Positions 35,602-44,642 of a stretch of DNA of 64,000 bases are shown here, piece by piece. The notes beneath the pieces are model-generated. The model had not been told where the DNA came from. It did no database searches and saw nothing but the letters and a program-made list of their open reading frames with translations. This DNA is from an uncultured SAR116 cluster alpha proteobacterium (GTDB lineage: Bacteria > Pseudomonadota > Alphaproteobacteria > Puniceispirillales > Puniceispirillaceae), in NCBI GenBank assembly GCA_902625725.1, contig CACOCY010000001.1, positions 124,001 through 188,000 of the forward strand, in the 5' to 3' direction. Every line of letters starts with the position of its first letter. The stretch's first letter is position 1. A program made the position numbers and the translations under genes.

Positions 35602-36726
35602 ATGTCTGAGGTTACATATTCATCTGAGATGCCTGTGCCAAAAACAATGAATGCTTGGGTTCTTAAAAACCCCGAAGAGCTGGTTCAGATTTTAAAACCA
35701 GTTCCAGTTCCGGGGAAAGCAGAGGTGCTCGTTCGTATTGATGCAATCGCAATTTGTGCAACAGACTTGGAAGTAATTAAATATGGAACACCAGCCTTGA
35801 TTGAGGGGGGGGACCCATTCAATAAAAATTTTACGCCTGGTCATGAATATATGGGAACAGTTGCTGCGCTTGGTCCTGGTGTAGATGAATTTGAAATTGG
35901 TGATAGGGTAACAGTGGAGATACACGCTGGCTGTGGTCAATGTAAAAGATGTCGCTCAGGCATGTACACGTCCTGCCATAATTACGGGCTCAATTATGGA
36001 AATGTAAATAAAGGTCATCGAGCCAATGGATTTACTTCACAAGGTGGGTTTTGCCAATATGCTATTAATAATATTAATACGATGATTAAAGTACCTGATA
36101 ACATGAGTGATGAAGTGGCAACCTTAGTTGTTACGGCAGGTACCTCCATGTATGGGTTAACCGAATTAGGTGGGCTAGTTGCAGGTGAAAGTGTGGTAGT
36201 GATTGGGCCTGGTCCCATTGGATTGCTTGCAGTGGCCGTTGCAAAATCACTCGGGGCCTCTCCTGTTATATTAATCGGCACAAGAGAAAACCGACTTAAA
36301 ATTGGACAAAAGCTTGGCGCTGATATTATTTTAAACGCAAAAAAGGTGAATGTTGAACAAGAAGTAAAATCAATAACAGGAAAAGGTGCCGATTATATAT
36401 TAGATTGTGCAGGCTCTGAAGAAACAGTTAATCAATCCATTCATATGGCAAATAGGGGGGGGAAAGTATGTTTGGCTGCTTTTCCTAAAAACCCAGTAAA
36501 TTTTGACATAGGATACCTCGCAGTTAATAACATATATCTATATGGAATTCGAGGTGAAGGAAAGTCCGCAACTCACCGCGCTATGGCCTTTATGGCAGAG
36601 GGGCGGTTTGATCCCGGTCTTGTACATACACATACGTTTGATATGAATGAGCTGCCTGAAGCTATTCGCTATGCAAAAGAAAGGGTGGATGATGCCATAA
36701 AAGTTGTAGTAACAAACAGCTATTAG
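35602..36726 (+). CDS. Zinc-dependent medium-chain alcohol dehydrogenase
   Basis: The 374-residue MDR family enzyme, similar to threonine/sorbitol dehydrogenases, has catalytic zinc ligands CATD (about 52) and GHEYMG (about 79), and the four-Cys structural zinc site CGQCKRCRSGMYTSC (about 111-125). The NAD-binding GPGPIGLLAVAVAKSLGAS follows at about 199-217, then AALGPGVDEFEIGDRV. It would oxidise a secondary alcohol in the cytoplasm with NAD+. The ribosome site is GGGGAAAATAA. It is third in the DapA-like/cupin/dehydrogenase operon, which together looks like a short catabolic branch for a sugar acid or hydroxy acid. Confidence 0.9.
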   Translation: MSEVTYSSEMPVPKTMNAWVLKNPEELVQILKPVPVPGKAEVLVRIDAIAICATDLEVIKYGTPALIEGGDPFNKNFTPGHEYMGTVAALGPGVDEFEIGDRVTVEIHAGCGQCKRCRSGMYTSCHNYGLNYGNVNKGHRANGFTSQGGFCQYAINNINTMIKVPDNMSDEVATLVVTAGTSMYGLTELGGLVAGESVVVIGPGPIGLLAVAVAKSLGASPVILIGTRENRLKIGQKLGADIILNAKKVNVEQEVKSITGKGADYILDCAGSEETVNQSIHMANRGGKVCLAAFPKNPVNFDIGYLAVNNIYLYGIRGEGKSATHRAMAFMAEGRFDPGLVHTHTFDMNELPEAIRYAKERVDDAIKVVVTNSY

Positions 36727-36756
36727 TTCATCCCATCTGATTTTTTAACCAACGAT

Positions 36757-37059
36757 TTATTTTGTAAATTCGCCTGCTTCTAGAATTACTAATTCGTTTT
36801 CACCAACTCCATTTTTTCTATGCTTGGCAGCGTTTTGATATTCTTCAGAGGCCCAACAATTTTCTGCCGCCTCCAATGAAGGAAACTCTATCACAACAAA
36901 TCTCCCAAATTTTTCTGTTCCTTCGAGAATTTTAAATTTTCCTCCTCGACCTAATACCTTGCCACCATGAGCTCCAATTATTTTAGGCACCTTGTCTGTG
37001 TATCGTTTGTATGCGATTGGGTCATTAATTTTTGCACGGGCAAGCCAATAAGCAGGCAT
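36757..37059 (-). CDS. DUF1330 family protein
   Basis: The 100-residue dimeric alpha/beta-barrel-like protein of DUF1330 (PF07045) has an N-terminal AYWLARAKINDPIAYKRYTD and FVVIEFPSLEAAENCWASEEYQ (about 58-79), both family hallmarks. Function is unknown; the fold is shared with small monooxygenase-like proteins. The start ATG at 37059 follows GGAGAAACTT. It is convergent with the zinc dehydrogenase. Confidence 0.88.
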   Translation of the reverse strand: MPAYWLARAKINDPIAYKRYTDKVPKIIGAHGGKVLGRGGKFKILEGTEKFGRFVVIEFPSLEAAENCWASEEYQNAAKHRKNGVGENELVILEAGEFTK

Positions 37060-37335
37060 AAGTTTCTCCTAAATACGATAAAAAATTTACTATGATACTC
37101 GTTAAACACCATTCTGCAATGAGTTACAACGAATATTGAAAATAGTTAACCTTTTACTTTAATTAAGAATTACTAAATTATCTAATCATTTAGCCTCATA
37201 ACAAACAGTCTGTTAGATATTCTTTTTTGTAATAAATTTAATTTACTTGTTTTTTAAAGTCTCTTTTGTGTTAATTTAATATCACTTAGTAGGGCGTTAG
37301 CTTAACGTTATTTAAATAATATAGGAAATTACTGA

Positions 37336-38109
37336 ATGCAGTTTGAAACGATAATTACGGATATTGATGAGTGTATTATGCTCATTACTCTTAATCGTCA
37401 TAAAGCACTCAATGCATTGAATAAAAAGATGGCTGAAGAAATAATTTCTGCATTGTGTGAGGCAGATAAAAATGAGGAGGTCGGTTGTATTATTATCACA
37501 GGCTATGAAAAAGCATTTGCAGCTGGAGCAGATATTAAGGAGATGAGAGAGCACTCCTTTTCTGAGATGTATCAGCTTGATTGGTTTAAAGAATGGGATG
37601 GGATTAGCCAGATTCGTAAACCTATTATCGCAGTGGTATCGGGATATGCACTCGGCGGAGGGTGTGAGTTAGCTTTGATGTGTGATTTTGTACTTGCTTC
37701 CAAAACAGCTAAGTTTGGTCAACCAGAAATATCGCTAGGTATTATGCCTGGTATTGGAGGAAGTCAGCGTTTAACCCGGATTATTGGAAAATCAAAAGCT
37801 ATGGATATGTGTTTGACAGGAAGGCTGTTGAATGCAGAGGAAGCAGAGAAAGCTGGGATAGTTGCCCGGATTATCTCACAAGAAACTCTTTTAGACGAAG
37901 CAAAAGATATAGCCAAAAAGATTGCAAGCTTTTCAAAACCAGCTGTTCAGATGGCAAAGGAGTCAATCAATAGGTCTTATGAAACAAGTTTATCAGAGGG
38001 AATCCGCTTTGAGCGCAGATTATTTCATGCAATGTTTGCTACTGCTGACCAGAAAGAGGGCATGCTGGCATTTATAGAAAAAAGGGAAGCAAATATTACA
38101 AACAAATAA
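37336..38109 (+). CDS. Enoyl-CoA hydratase
   Basis: The 257-residue crotonase-family enzyme adds water to trans-2-enoyl-CoA in beta oxidation. Oxyanion-hole segments are AFAAGADIKEM (about 60-70) and VSGYALGGGCELALMCDFVLAS (about 98-119), and the catalytic glutamates lie in GGCELALM and the following PEISLGIMPGIGGSQRL. The C-terminal FERRLFHAMFATADQKEGMLAF is typical. The start ATG follows AGGAAATTACTGA. It is monocistronic, with no dehydrogenase partner adjacent; acyl-CoA dehydrogenase is at the far left of the window. Confidence 0.93.
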   Translation: MQFETIITDIDECIMLITLNRHKALNALNKKMAEEIISALCEADKNEEVGCIIITGYEKAFAAGADIKEMREHSFSEMYQLDWFKEWDGISQIRKPIIAVVSGYALGGGCELALMCDFVLASKTAKFGQPEISLGIMPGIGGSQRLTRIIGKSKAMDMCLTGRLLNAEEAEKAGIVARIISQETLLDEAKDIAKKIASFSKPAVQMAKESINRSYETSLSEGIRFERRLFHAMFATADQKEGMLAFIEKREANITNK

Positions 38110-38142
38110 TTAATTAAAAAAAATAAATATATTCATAAAAAT

Positions 38143-38352
38143 TTAATCAATATCTTCGCTTAATATAGTCATCTGGACGTGGTAACAAATATCTCCGTCC
38201 TCATCATCTTTAAAAACGATGCCTAATGTTTCTCCATCAATAATAAACTCAACAGAGTCATCTGTTTCTTCTCTTGATTTCAATTTAATATCAGCTTCAT
38301 GAAATTTTGTTTTTAAAAAAGTTTGTACTCTTTGGATTTCTTCTGGATGCAT
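38143..38352 (-). CDS. DUF3126 family protein
   Basis: The 69-residue acidic protein matches DUF3126 (PF11324), small alphaproteobacterial proteins of unknown function. The pattern is HPEEIQRVQTFLKTKF, then a Lys/Arg-Asp loop and GIVFKDDEDGDICYHVQMTILSED at the C-terminus. It is cytosolic. The start ATG 38352 is one of a run of small minus-strand genes (38143-39255). Confidence 0.88.
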   Translation of the reverse strand: MHPEEIQRVQTFLKTKFHEADIKLKSREETDDSVEFIIDGETLGIVFKDDEDGDICYHVQMTILSEDID

Positions 38353-38470
38353 ATTTTATTTCTTCTTTTTTAATAAAATGAGAGATTTTATAAATAACGG
38401 TTACAATGAATGTTTTTTACATTTGATGTCTAACTATTCTAATATTTTCATTAAATTCAAGTTTTTTTTA

Positions 38471-38716
38471 TTACATCATATGACGTGTGAGTTGTCCTTT
38501 ATGATCGGGCCAGTTAGGACGAGTTGAGATGTTATCTGTTTTATTGCATTTTCTACATCGTAGATTACGCCCAATTTCTGGAATAGGATAGTAAGGACCT
38601 AATTTATTTAAAACTTTTATCGTTTCAATTACCTTGTTGTGGCCGCAATTGTGACACCAGCAAAAAATATCTAGTTTTTCGTTTAGTAGATCTCTTAATG
38701 TTACTTTTGCGGACAT
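38471..38716 (-). CDS. Small four-cysteine zinc-ribbon-like protein
   Basis: The 81-residue protein carries FCWCHNCGHNK (Cys-x-Cys-x2-Cys in the first strand) and RCRKCNKTDNIS (Cys-x2-Cys) about 36 residues later, the layout of a zinc ribbon. The C-terminus is rich in Arg/His/Pro. I do not recognise its named family, though such proteins are frequent in Alphaproteobacteria next to DUF3126/DUF2794-type genes. The start is ATG 38716; a TTG at 38737 is in frame. Confidence 0.65.
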   Translation of the reverse strand: MSAKVTLRDLLNEKLDIFCWCHNCGHNKVIETIKVLNKLGPYYPIPEIGRNLRCRKCNKTDNISTRPNWPDHKGQLTRHMM

Positions 38717-38922
38717 TTGTGTAGCATTTCTTATCAAATTTTATTTCTTAATTATTGGGATAATCCTTCTTAAAAGTAATTTTGAAAATTTTTGAAATGT
38801 TCTTGTTCTGTTCCAATATTGCGCAATATTTAAGTTTTTATCTGAATTATACATAGAAAAAAGATGTTTGTGTCTTGTGAATTAAGTTTTAAACTTTAAT
38901 TCCTCAATAGGAAACAAATTAA

Positions 38923-39255
38923 TTAACGAGTATGAACAAGCCGAGGTTGGTTGTTAAGATAATTTATCACTTTTTCAAGTGAATCAGATTTACTAATTAT
39001 TTTAAATTTATTATGTAATAAAAATACAGGTTTAGATCCAGTTCGCAATCTCCTTTTTTCAATTATCAAAACAGGTGTCTCGTGTGCATGTTTATAAATT
39101 GAAAATGATGCTGTTTCTGAAGAATTATCAAGAGCGTAATCTCTCCAGTCTCCAGTAGCAACTTTTGAAGAGTAAATTGATAGAATAACAGACAACTCTT
39201 TTCGGCTAAAATAATATGGTTTTTTAAATTTTTTAATATGAGATAAATTTGTCAT
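38923..39255 (-). CDS. DUF2794 family protein
   Basis: The 110-residue soluble protein matches DUF2794 (PF10984), again mainly alphaproteobacterial and of unknown function. Conserved features are YFSRKELSVILSIYSSKVATG, GDWRDYALDNSSETASFSIY (about 36-55) and the C-terminal IEKRRLRTGSKPVFLLHN. The start ATG is 39255. Confidence 0.85.
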   Translation of the reverse strand: MTNLSHIKKFKKPYYFSRKELSVILSIYSSKVATGDWRDYALDNSSETASFSIYKHAHETPVLIIEKRRLRTGSKPVFLLHNKFKIISKSDSLEKVINYLNNQPRLVHTR

Positions 39256-39408
39256 CTATTTAAGAGTTTGCCTCTATAATAAATTTGTTCAAGAAAATAT
39301 GCATTTTTTAACATATATCATAATGTGATATATACAAATTGTTTTGTTGTGGTATCACTATTACATTTAAAAGTTATAATATAGGTATATGAAAGGCTAG
39401 TGAAGTTC

Positions 39409-40068
39409 ATGGCTGATATTTTTGATGAGATTGAGGAAGATTTACGCCGTGATAGAATGACTCTATTGTGGCAACGCTACGGTAACTTTATATTAGGCTT
39501 TGCAATTTTAATTGTTATTGGAGTGGCAGGTAACCAAGGATATGATTATTGGAGAGAGTCAAGAGCACAGGCTGCAGGAGACGCGTTTTTTGAAGCCGTA
39601 ATAGCAAACGAGCCTCTTGATGCATTAAATTCAATTTCAACAGAATTACCAGATGGTTATAAAATGCTTGCTAAATTTAGAATGGCAGCGTTGCAAGCAG
39701 ATAATAATGACAAGACAAATGCGGAGGAATCTTATCTCGCGCTAAGCAGGGATGTAGCTATAGACCCATTTTATCGAGAGACTGCTTTATTGCTATCTGT
39801 AATGAATGCGCCTGAAGTGGTGAATAAGAACGAACTTATTGAAAGAATTTCTGGACTAGCTGAATTCGCAGGGCCACTTCAGGGCTTGGCATTAGAGACA
39901 ACTGCTGGTTTATATCTTAAGCTTGATAACCCAAAAAAGGCGATATCCACTCTTTCACGGGCTTCAGAGCTAGCAGATATATCACCATCTCTAAGACAGC
40001 GAATGTCGCAATCGTTATTAATACTTAAATCCAACTATGGTGATTTATCATCAACTGGAACAAAGTAA
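39409..40068 (+). CDS. YfgM-like tetratricopeptide inner-membrane protein
   Basis: The 219-residue protein begins with a charged cytoplasmic segment (MADIFDEIEEDLRRDRM), one membrane helix (about 25-45, ILGFAILIVIGVAGNQG) and a periplasmic helical TPR-like region to the C-terminus, the PF09976 layout. In E. coli, YfgM interacts with PpiD and the Sec translocon. The start is ATG 39409; GTG 39400 is also in frame with AAGG before it. bamB follows 8 bases after the stop, then der, reproducing the yfgM-bamB-der order known from other proteobacteria. Confidence 0.82.
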   Translation: MADIFDEIEEDLRRDRMTLLWQRYGNFILGFAILIVIGVAGNQGYDYWRESRAQAAGDAFFEAVIANEPLDALNSISTELPDGYKMLAKFRMAALQADNNDKTNAEESYLALSRDVAIDPFYRETALLLSVMNAPEVVNKNELIERISGLAEFAGPLQGLALETTAGLYLKLDNPKKAISTLSRASELADISPSLRQRMSQSLLILKSNYGDLSSTGTK

Positions 40069-40076
40069 GTAGAGAT

Positions 40077-41393
40077 ATGCTACAAAAATCAAATTTACTT
40101 TTATTTATTTGGACCGCTTTGATTTTATCATCTTGCTCTAATACTGGCATTATGTTGTCAGGAGAGCGGCAGGCAGTGTTACCTAATTTTACTGATATTT
40201 CAATTGATGAAGATGCTGCAAGTGAACAAGATTTAAGTTTAAATAAAACGTTAAAAGTAGATGCGACGCACGCAGGTGGTAATGAGAGACATTCGGGTGG
40301 TAATTTGTCGTTATCATTTCCTTTAACCTTGAGCTGGTCGTTTCGTGCTCATGGCATAAAGGATAAAACGATTGAACTTCCGCAGCCCATTATTGCTAAA
40401 GGTAAAGTTTTTGTCATTGACGGGAGAAGTAAGCTACGTGCGTTTGACTTAGATACAGGCGAAGCAGTTTGGTCTTTCAGATTAGATTCACATTCAGAAG
40501 AGCATATTCCTGGTATTATCGGTGGTCTTGCCTATCGTGACGGCACGGTCGTTGCCCATTCAGGTAGAAAAAATTTATATGCTTTTGATATCAAAACGGG
40601 AGATATTTTATGGCAGAAAACTGTAGAAGATAGTCTACGAGGCGGACCAACATTGAGTGAGCTGAATAACGTTATAGTTACTGATTTGGACGGCACAGTA
40701 TATGTTTTTTCCCTTTCAGATGGTGCTTTAATATGGCAACGCGCAGGCTTTCCAGTTGATACAGTGGTATATGGAGCACCATCTCCAGCTGTAATAGATC
40801 AAACGGTTATTGTAAGCGGGCAAGGTGGTGAGATAGCAATTTATGACATATTATCTGGTGCCTTAATCTGGGCAGACTCTCTCGCTAGCTTTAATCCAAG
40901 AACACCACTGGAGCAGTTGGGTGATATACGAGCATTTGCAGCAACAGATGATAAGAACGCTTATTTTATAAGTCAATCTGGTCGAATGAGCGCGTTTGAT
41001 GTTAACACCGGATTTGAGCTTTGGGCGAAACCAATAAGTGGTATTGAGATGCCCTGGATTGCAGGATTAAATTTATTTGTAGTTACAATTGATGGTAGGC
41101 TCTTATCCATAAGAAAATCGGATGGTGCAGTGCGTTGGGTAAACAATTTACCGGGAGCTATTGCTGAAAAAGTCGCAGTAACCCGAGATTTACCTAGATA
41201 TCTAGGACCGATTGTTGCTAATGGTGAAGTTTTAATTGTGAGTAAAAGAGGCGAATTATTTAGATTTGAAGCGTACTCTGGAAAACTTATTTCCAAAACT
41301 AAAATAACTTCGCAAATTACCACGCCGCCTCAAATTGGCCAGCAACACCTTGTCACATTGTCACGCGACGGGACCATTCGAGTGTTTGATTAG
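40077..41393 (+). CDS. bamB: Outer membrane assembly lipoprotein BamB
   Basis: The 438-residue beta-propeller protein has a lipoprotein signal with lipobox ILSSC (Cys20), followed by repeated PQQ-enzyme-like blades such as KVFVIDGRSKLRAFDLDTGE, KNLYAFDIKTGDILWQK and TVYVFSLSDGALIWQR. BamB is the peripheral scaffold of the BAM complex that inserts beta-barrel proteins in the outer membrane. Length is slightly above E. coli BamB, and the blades fit eight repeats. It lies 8 bases after the YfgM gene and 3 before der. Confidence 0.92.
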   Translation: MLQKSNLLLFIWTALILSSCSNTGIMLSGERQAVLPNFTDISIDEDAASEQDLSLNKTLKVDATHAGGNERHSGGNLSLSFPLTLSWSFRAHGIKDKTIELPQPIIAKGKVFVIDGRSKLRAFDLDTGEAVWSFRLDSHSEEHIPGIIGGLAYRDGTVVAHSGRKNLYAFDIKTGDILWQKTVEDSLRGGPTLSELNNVIVTDLDGTVYVFSLSDGALIWQRAGFPVDTVVYGAPSPAVIDQTVIVSGQGGEIAIYDILSGALIWADSLASFNPRTPLEQLGDIRAFAATDDKNAYFISQSGRMSAFDVNTGFELWAKPISGIEMPWIAGLNLFVVTIDGRLLSIRKSDGAVRWVNNLPGAIAEKVAVTRDLPRYLGPIVANGEVLIVSKRGELFRFEAYSGKLISKTKITSQITTPPQIGQQHLVTLSRDGTIRVFD

Positions 41394-41396
41394 GTC

Positions 41397-42824
41397 ATGG
41401 TTTTTACCATTGCAATTGTCGGGAGGCCAAATGTTGGGAAATCCACCTTATATAATAGATTAACAAAAACTAAACATGCAATCGTAAGTGACGAGCCTGG
41501 CATTACACGTGACCGGCGTGAAGGTGAGGCAAAACTCGCTTCCATGAAATTTAAATTAATTGATACGGCAGGACTCGAAAAAGCAAAATCAGGTACTTTG
41601 CAGGATAAAATGCGCCGTCAGTCACAAATAGCAATTGAAAAGGCGGATATTTCGTTAATGGTAATTGACGCGAGAGTTGGGATTATGCCAGCTGATGTTT
41701 ATTTTGCCAGCAAGCTAAGAAAATCAGGCGCTCCAGTTATACTAGTTGCTAATAAATGTGAGGGTAAAGAAGGTGTGGAAGCTCTAGGAGAGTCTTGGAA
41801 GCTGGGTTTGGGAGCTCCCGTTCCTATTTCCGCAGAGCATGGTGAGGGCTTAATAGATTTATATGATTCTATATTATCACTTGCAACTGATTTGGGAAGG
41901 CATGAGGAGCTTTTTGTCGAGAGTGTCCAAGAAAAAGAGGCTTTCCCATTAAGTAAAACAATTTCTAAAGAAGATAGTGATGCAGTCGAAGACCTTAGTT
42001 TATATAGCGAAGATCAGGAAGAAATTATCCGCATTGCAGTAGTTGGAAGACCAAACACGGGAAAGTCAACGCTGATTAATACACTTTTGAATGAGGACCG
42101 TTTATTAACGGGGCCTGAGGCAGGAATAACAAGAGATTCGATAATGGTTCCATTTGTTTTTAACGATAAAAGATATGAAATTGTTGATACTGCAGGGATT
42201 AGACGTTCTGCAAGAATTAACGAAAAAGTAGAAAAGCTGATGGTAAAAGATGCACAAAGAGCTATCCAATTTGCAAAAGTCTGTATCTTGATGCTAGATG
42301 CTCGCCAAGGGCCACATAAGCAGGATATAACGATTGCGCGACATATTGCAGATGAGGGGCGTGCTCTGATTATAGGTGCAAATATGTGGGATGCTGTGGA
42401 GGATAAATCATTCTCAATAAAACAATTAAACGACAGGCTTAAAATTTCCCTTGCACAGCTGCGTGGTGTTCCCGTTGTTCCAATTTCTGGCTTATACGGC
42501 AAAGGGTTAGATAGATTATTTGATTCTGTCCAGATAATAAAATCTAGTTGGCAGACAAGAATTTCAACGGGTAAACTAAATCGTTGGTTAGAAATGATGT
42601 TAGAAGCACACCCACCTCCCCTCGTTCAGGGGAGACGCATTAGAATTCGTTATATGACGCAAATAAAAACAAGACCACCAACTTTTACTTTATTTATTTC
42701 TCGTCCTGAAGATTTGCCTGAATCCTATGTCAGATATCTTATTAGCGGGTTGAGAGATGAATTCAACTTGAAGGGCATTCCTCTTAGGATGGTAACTAGA
42801 AAAGGTAACAACCCATATGTTTAG
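41397..42824 (+). CDS. der: GTPase Der (EngA), 50S assembly
   Basis: The 475-residue protein has tandem GTPase domains and a C-terminal KH-like domain, as in Der, which binds the 50S subunit late in assembly. Domain 1 has GRPNVGKST (about 8-16), DTAG and NKCE (about 119). Domain 2 has GRPNTGKST (about 217-225), DTAGIRRSARI and, at residues 329-332, NMWD. The usual G4 motif is NKxD, so Met330 replaces the lysine that helps select guanine; the codon is AAT ATG TGG GAT. The C-terminal IRYMTQIKTRPPTFTLF is normal. It lies 3 bases after bamB. Confidence 0.93.
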   Translation: MVFTIAIVGRPNVGKSTLYNRLTKTKHAIVSDEPGITRDRREGEAKLASMKFKLIDTAGLEKAKSGTLQDKMRRQSQIAIEKADISLMVIDARVGIMPADVYFASKLRKSGAPVILVANKCEGKEGVEALGESWKLGLGAPVPISAEHGEGLIDLYDSILSLATDLGRHEELFVESVQEKEAFPLSKTISKEDSDAVEDLSLYSEDQEEIIRIAVVGRPNTGKSTLINTLLNEDRLLTGPEAGITRDSIMVPFVFNDKRYEIVDTAGIRRSARINEKVEKLMVKDAQRAIQFAKVCILMLDARQGPHKQDITIARHIADEGRALIIGANMWDAVEDKSFSIKQLNDRLKISLAQLRGVPVVPISGLYGKGLDRLFDSVQIIKSSWQTRISTGKLNRWLEMMLEAHPPPLVQGRRIRIRYMTQIKTRPPTFTLFISRPEDLPESYVRYLISGLRDEFNLKGIPLRMVTRKGNNPYV

Positions 42825-42839
42825 AAAGCAGTTTTTTAA

Positions 42840-43742
42840 CTAACAAAAAGAGCTTACCGATTTTATTATTTCTTTTAAAACTCTAGTTAATTCATTTGCA
42901 GCTTTGCTACTAAATTTATAATTTTCCAGCAAATATAAGTTTCTATTTATTTCTAATTGAACAGCATGTTGATTTTTACATGGATTTCCATAATGTTCCG
43001 TGATAAATCCACCAGCATAAGGAGTGTTCATCGAGTATGTAAAACCAAATTGATTTAGTACGCTTACAATAGTGTTAGAAAACTCTTTTGAGGCGCTAAG
43101 GCCATTTAAATTACCTACTACAATATCAGGTAGGTTGGGAGATGATTGTGGCATCGAGTGAATATCTAACAAAACGGTTTTTTTGAATAATTTTGTTGAT
43201 TGATTAACTGCCTCAGATATTAAGTTATGATAAGACCTGTGCCAATTTGTTATTCTTTTTTCAATTAACGAGGCTGTTGGTGCTTTCTTATACAATGGAT
43301 GACGTTTTGAAGAAAGACGTGGTATTACGCCGTAACCAGAATTAATATATCGTTGCCATCTATCCTTTGGAATAAACTCTTTTCCATTATAAGCCGTAGG
43401 ATTTAATTTTGGATCAATTGCTGTCTCCGGTCTATTCACATCAATAATTGCTCTGCTACAATTTGCTATAATAGCACATTGTTCAGAATTGATTAGAGGC
43501 ATGACAATAACATCGGAACCAACATCTTCTAGTGTTCGCATTTCTTGCAAGTCTGCATTTTCAATCATTTCGGCTGGATAAAATCTTCCCCCATGCGGGA
43601 CAGATAAAATAATAGGGGAATTTAAATTCTCACCGCCTATTCTTTGTGGTTTTAGAAGTAATGACTCCTCCACGATAAAAGCATCTAAAGTTGGTGTTAA
43701 AAAACGAGAATTAAATAAAAAATTACTGTTATTTTGCGACAT
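42840..43742 (-). CDS. N-formylglutamate amidohydrolase
   Basis: The 300-residue zinc hydrolase releases formate from N-formylglutamate and related formyl compounds. Motifs are ILSVPHGGRFYPAEM (about 43-57), LEDVGSDVIVMPL, VDVNRPETAIDPKLNP (about 98-113) and the second metal set VLLDIHSMPQ. Length matches the family. It is convergent with der, and no histidine catabolic genes are nearby, so the pathway position is not clear. The start ATG 43742 has a weak ribosome site. Confidence 0.88.
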   Translation of the reverse strand: MSQNNSNFLFNSRFLTPTLDAFIVEESLLLKPQRIGGENLNSPIILSVPHGGRFYPAEMIENADLQEMRTLEDVGSDVIVMPLINSEQCAIIANCSRAIIDVNRPETAIDPKLNPTAYNGKEFIPKDRWQRYINSGYGVIPRLSSKRHPLYKKAPTASLIEKRITNWHRSYHNLISEAVNQSTKLFKKTVLLDIHSMPQSSPNLPDIVVGNLNGLSASKEFSNTIVSVLNQFGFTYSMNTPYAGGFITEHYGNPCKNQHAVQLEINRNLYLLENYKFSSKAANELTRVLKEIIKSVSSFC

Positions 43743-43856
43743 AGTATTAACATACTCGTTTATTAAAAAAACTTAAGCATTTTTATAAATTATATGGCTT
43801 ATTAACAATTGAATAATTTTGTAATGATTTTGTAAAAATTAGTTCCCGCACTGTGC

Positions 43857-43885
43857 TTGACAGAGATGGCAACGGTAGTTAGTAA
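43857..43885 (+). promoter_or_regulatory. Predicted tRNA-Val promoter
   Basis: A perfect TTGACA (43857-43862), a 17-base spacer and TAGTAA (43880-43885) put the transcription start near 43892, 11 bases before the tRNA. A strong, well-spaced sigma-70-type promoter. Confidence 0.65.
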
Positions 43886-43902
43886 AAGATAATGAACGGC
43901 AA

Positions 43903-43977
43903 GGAGCGTTAGCTCAGCGGGAGAGCACCACGTTGACATCGTGGGGGTCACTGGTTCAATCCCAGTACGCTCCACCA
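43903..43977 (+). tRNA. tRNA-Val, anticodon GAC
   Basis: GGAGCGT acceptor arm pairs with ACGCTCC, the D-arm is AGCTCAGCGGGAGAGC, the anticodon stem CCACG/CGTGG closes loop TTGACAT (anticodon GAC), and the T-arm is CTGGTTCAATCCCAG. CCA is encoded. Size 75 bases with CCA. Confidence 0.97.
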
Positions 43978-44160
43978 TTGCTGTATTAAGACGTATTTAA
44001 TTGATAAACACTCAATTTTACTTAAAATTTTTTTTGCACTCGGTTGAGTTTTGAAGCTCTAAAACGACTAAAATATTAAGACACACTATTTATATCTGTT
44101 CGTGCAGGATTAAATCGGAAATTTATTAAGCGAACTCAATTAATATTACCATTATGTTCG

Positions 44161-44640
44161 TTACTTTAGTTTTAATTCTTTGCCATATTCGTCACTAAAC
44201 TTCAAATACCTATCATATTCAAATTGATACATATCACCTAATTTCGAAAGTTTTTGATTCCATTCCATTAATTCAAAAGTCTGACATCTATGGTTGAAAC
44301 TCATTTGATCCTGTTTGCTTTCTATTGTCAGAACATTCGTTATCTTATTAAAGCGAAACCAAAATATTCTGCCCGAAAATTGAATATTCCATTCTAAATA
44401 ATCGATTTTATCAACATATTGACCAAGTAACTCAATATTAGATAATACTTTGTTATTACTCACGATAAACTTGTACTCAATAACTTCTCCATTATTAAAA
44501 GAGTAACCATAATCATGGCCATCCTCTAAGGAGCAAATAATACCATTTCGATCTAAATCTGCCATTACATCTTCTGATTTAGTCGTAATTAAAAAAATGA
44601 CTAGTATGATTACTATTATATTAACTCTAAAATCTTGCAT
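44161..44640 (-). CDS. Hypothetical secreted protein
   Basis: The 159-residue protein has an N-terminal hydrophobic signal (NIIVIILVIFLITTKS, about 7-22), then a polar periplasmic domain with two cysteines that may pair (ICSLEDGHDYG, HRCQTFE) and many aromatic/beta-prone segments (IEYKFIVSNNKVLSNI, IFWFRFNKITNVLTI). I recognise no family. It is 2 bases after the next unknown gene (44643-44963) on the same strand, suggesting coupled expression of a two-protein unit. Confidence 0.6.
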   Translation of the reverse strand: MQDFRVNIIVIILVIFLITTKSEDVMADLDRNGIICSLEDGHDYGYSFNNGEVIEYKFIVSNNKVLSNIELLGQYVDKIDYLEWNIQFSGRIFWFRFNKITNVLTIESKQDQMSFNHRCQTFELMEWNQKLSKLGDMYQFEYDRYLKFSDEYGKELKLK

Positions 44641-44642
44641 TA

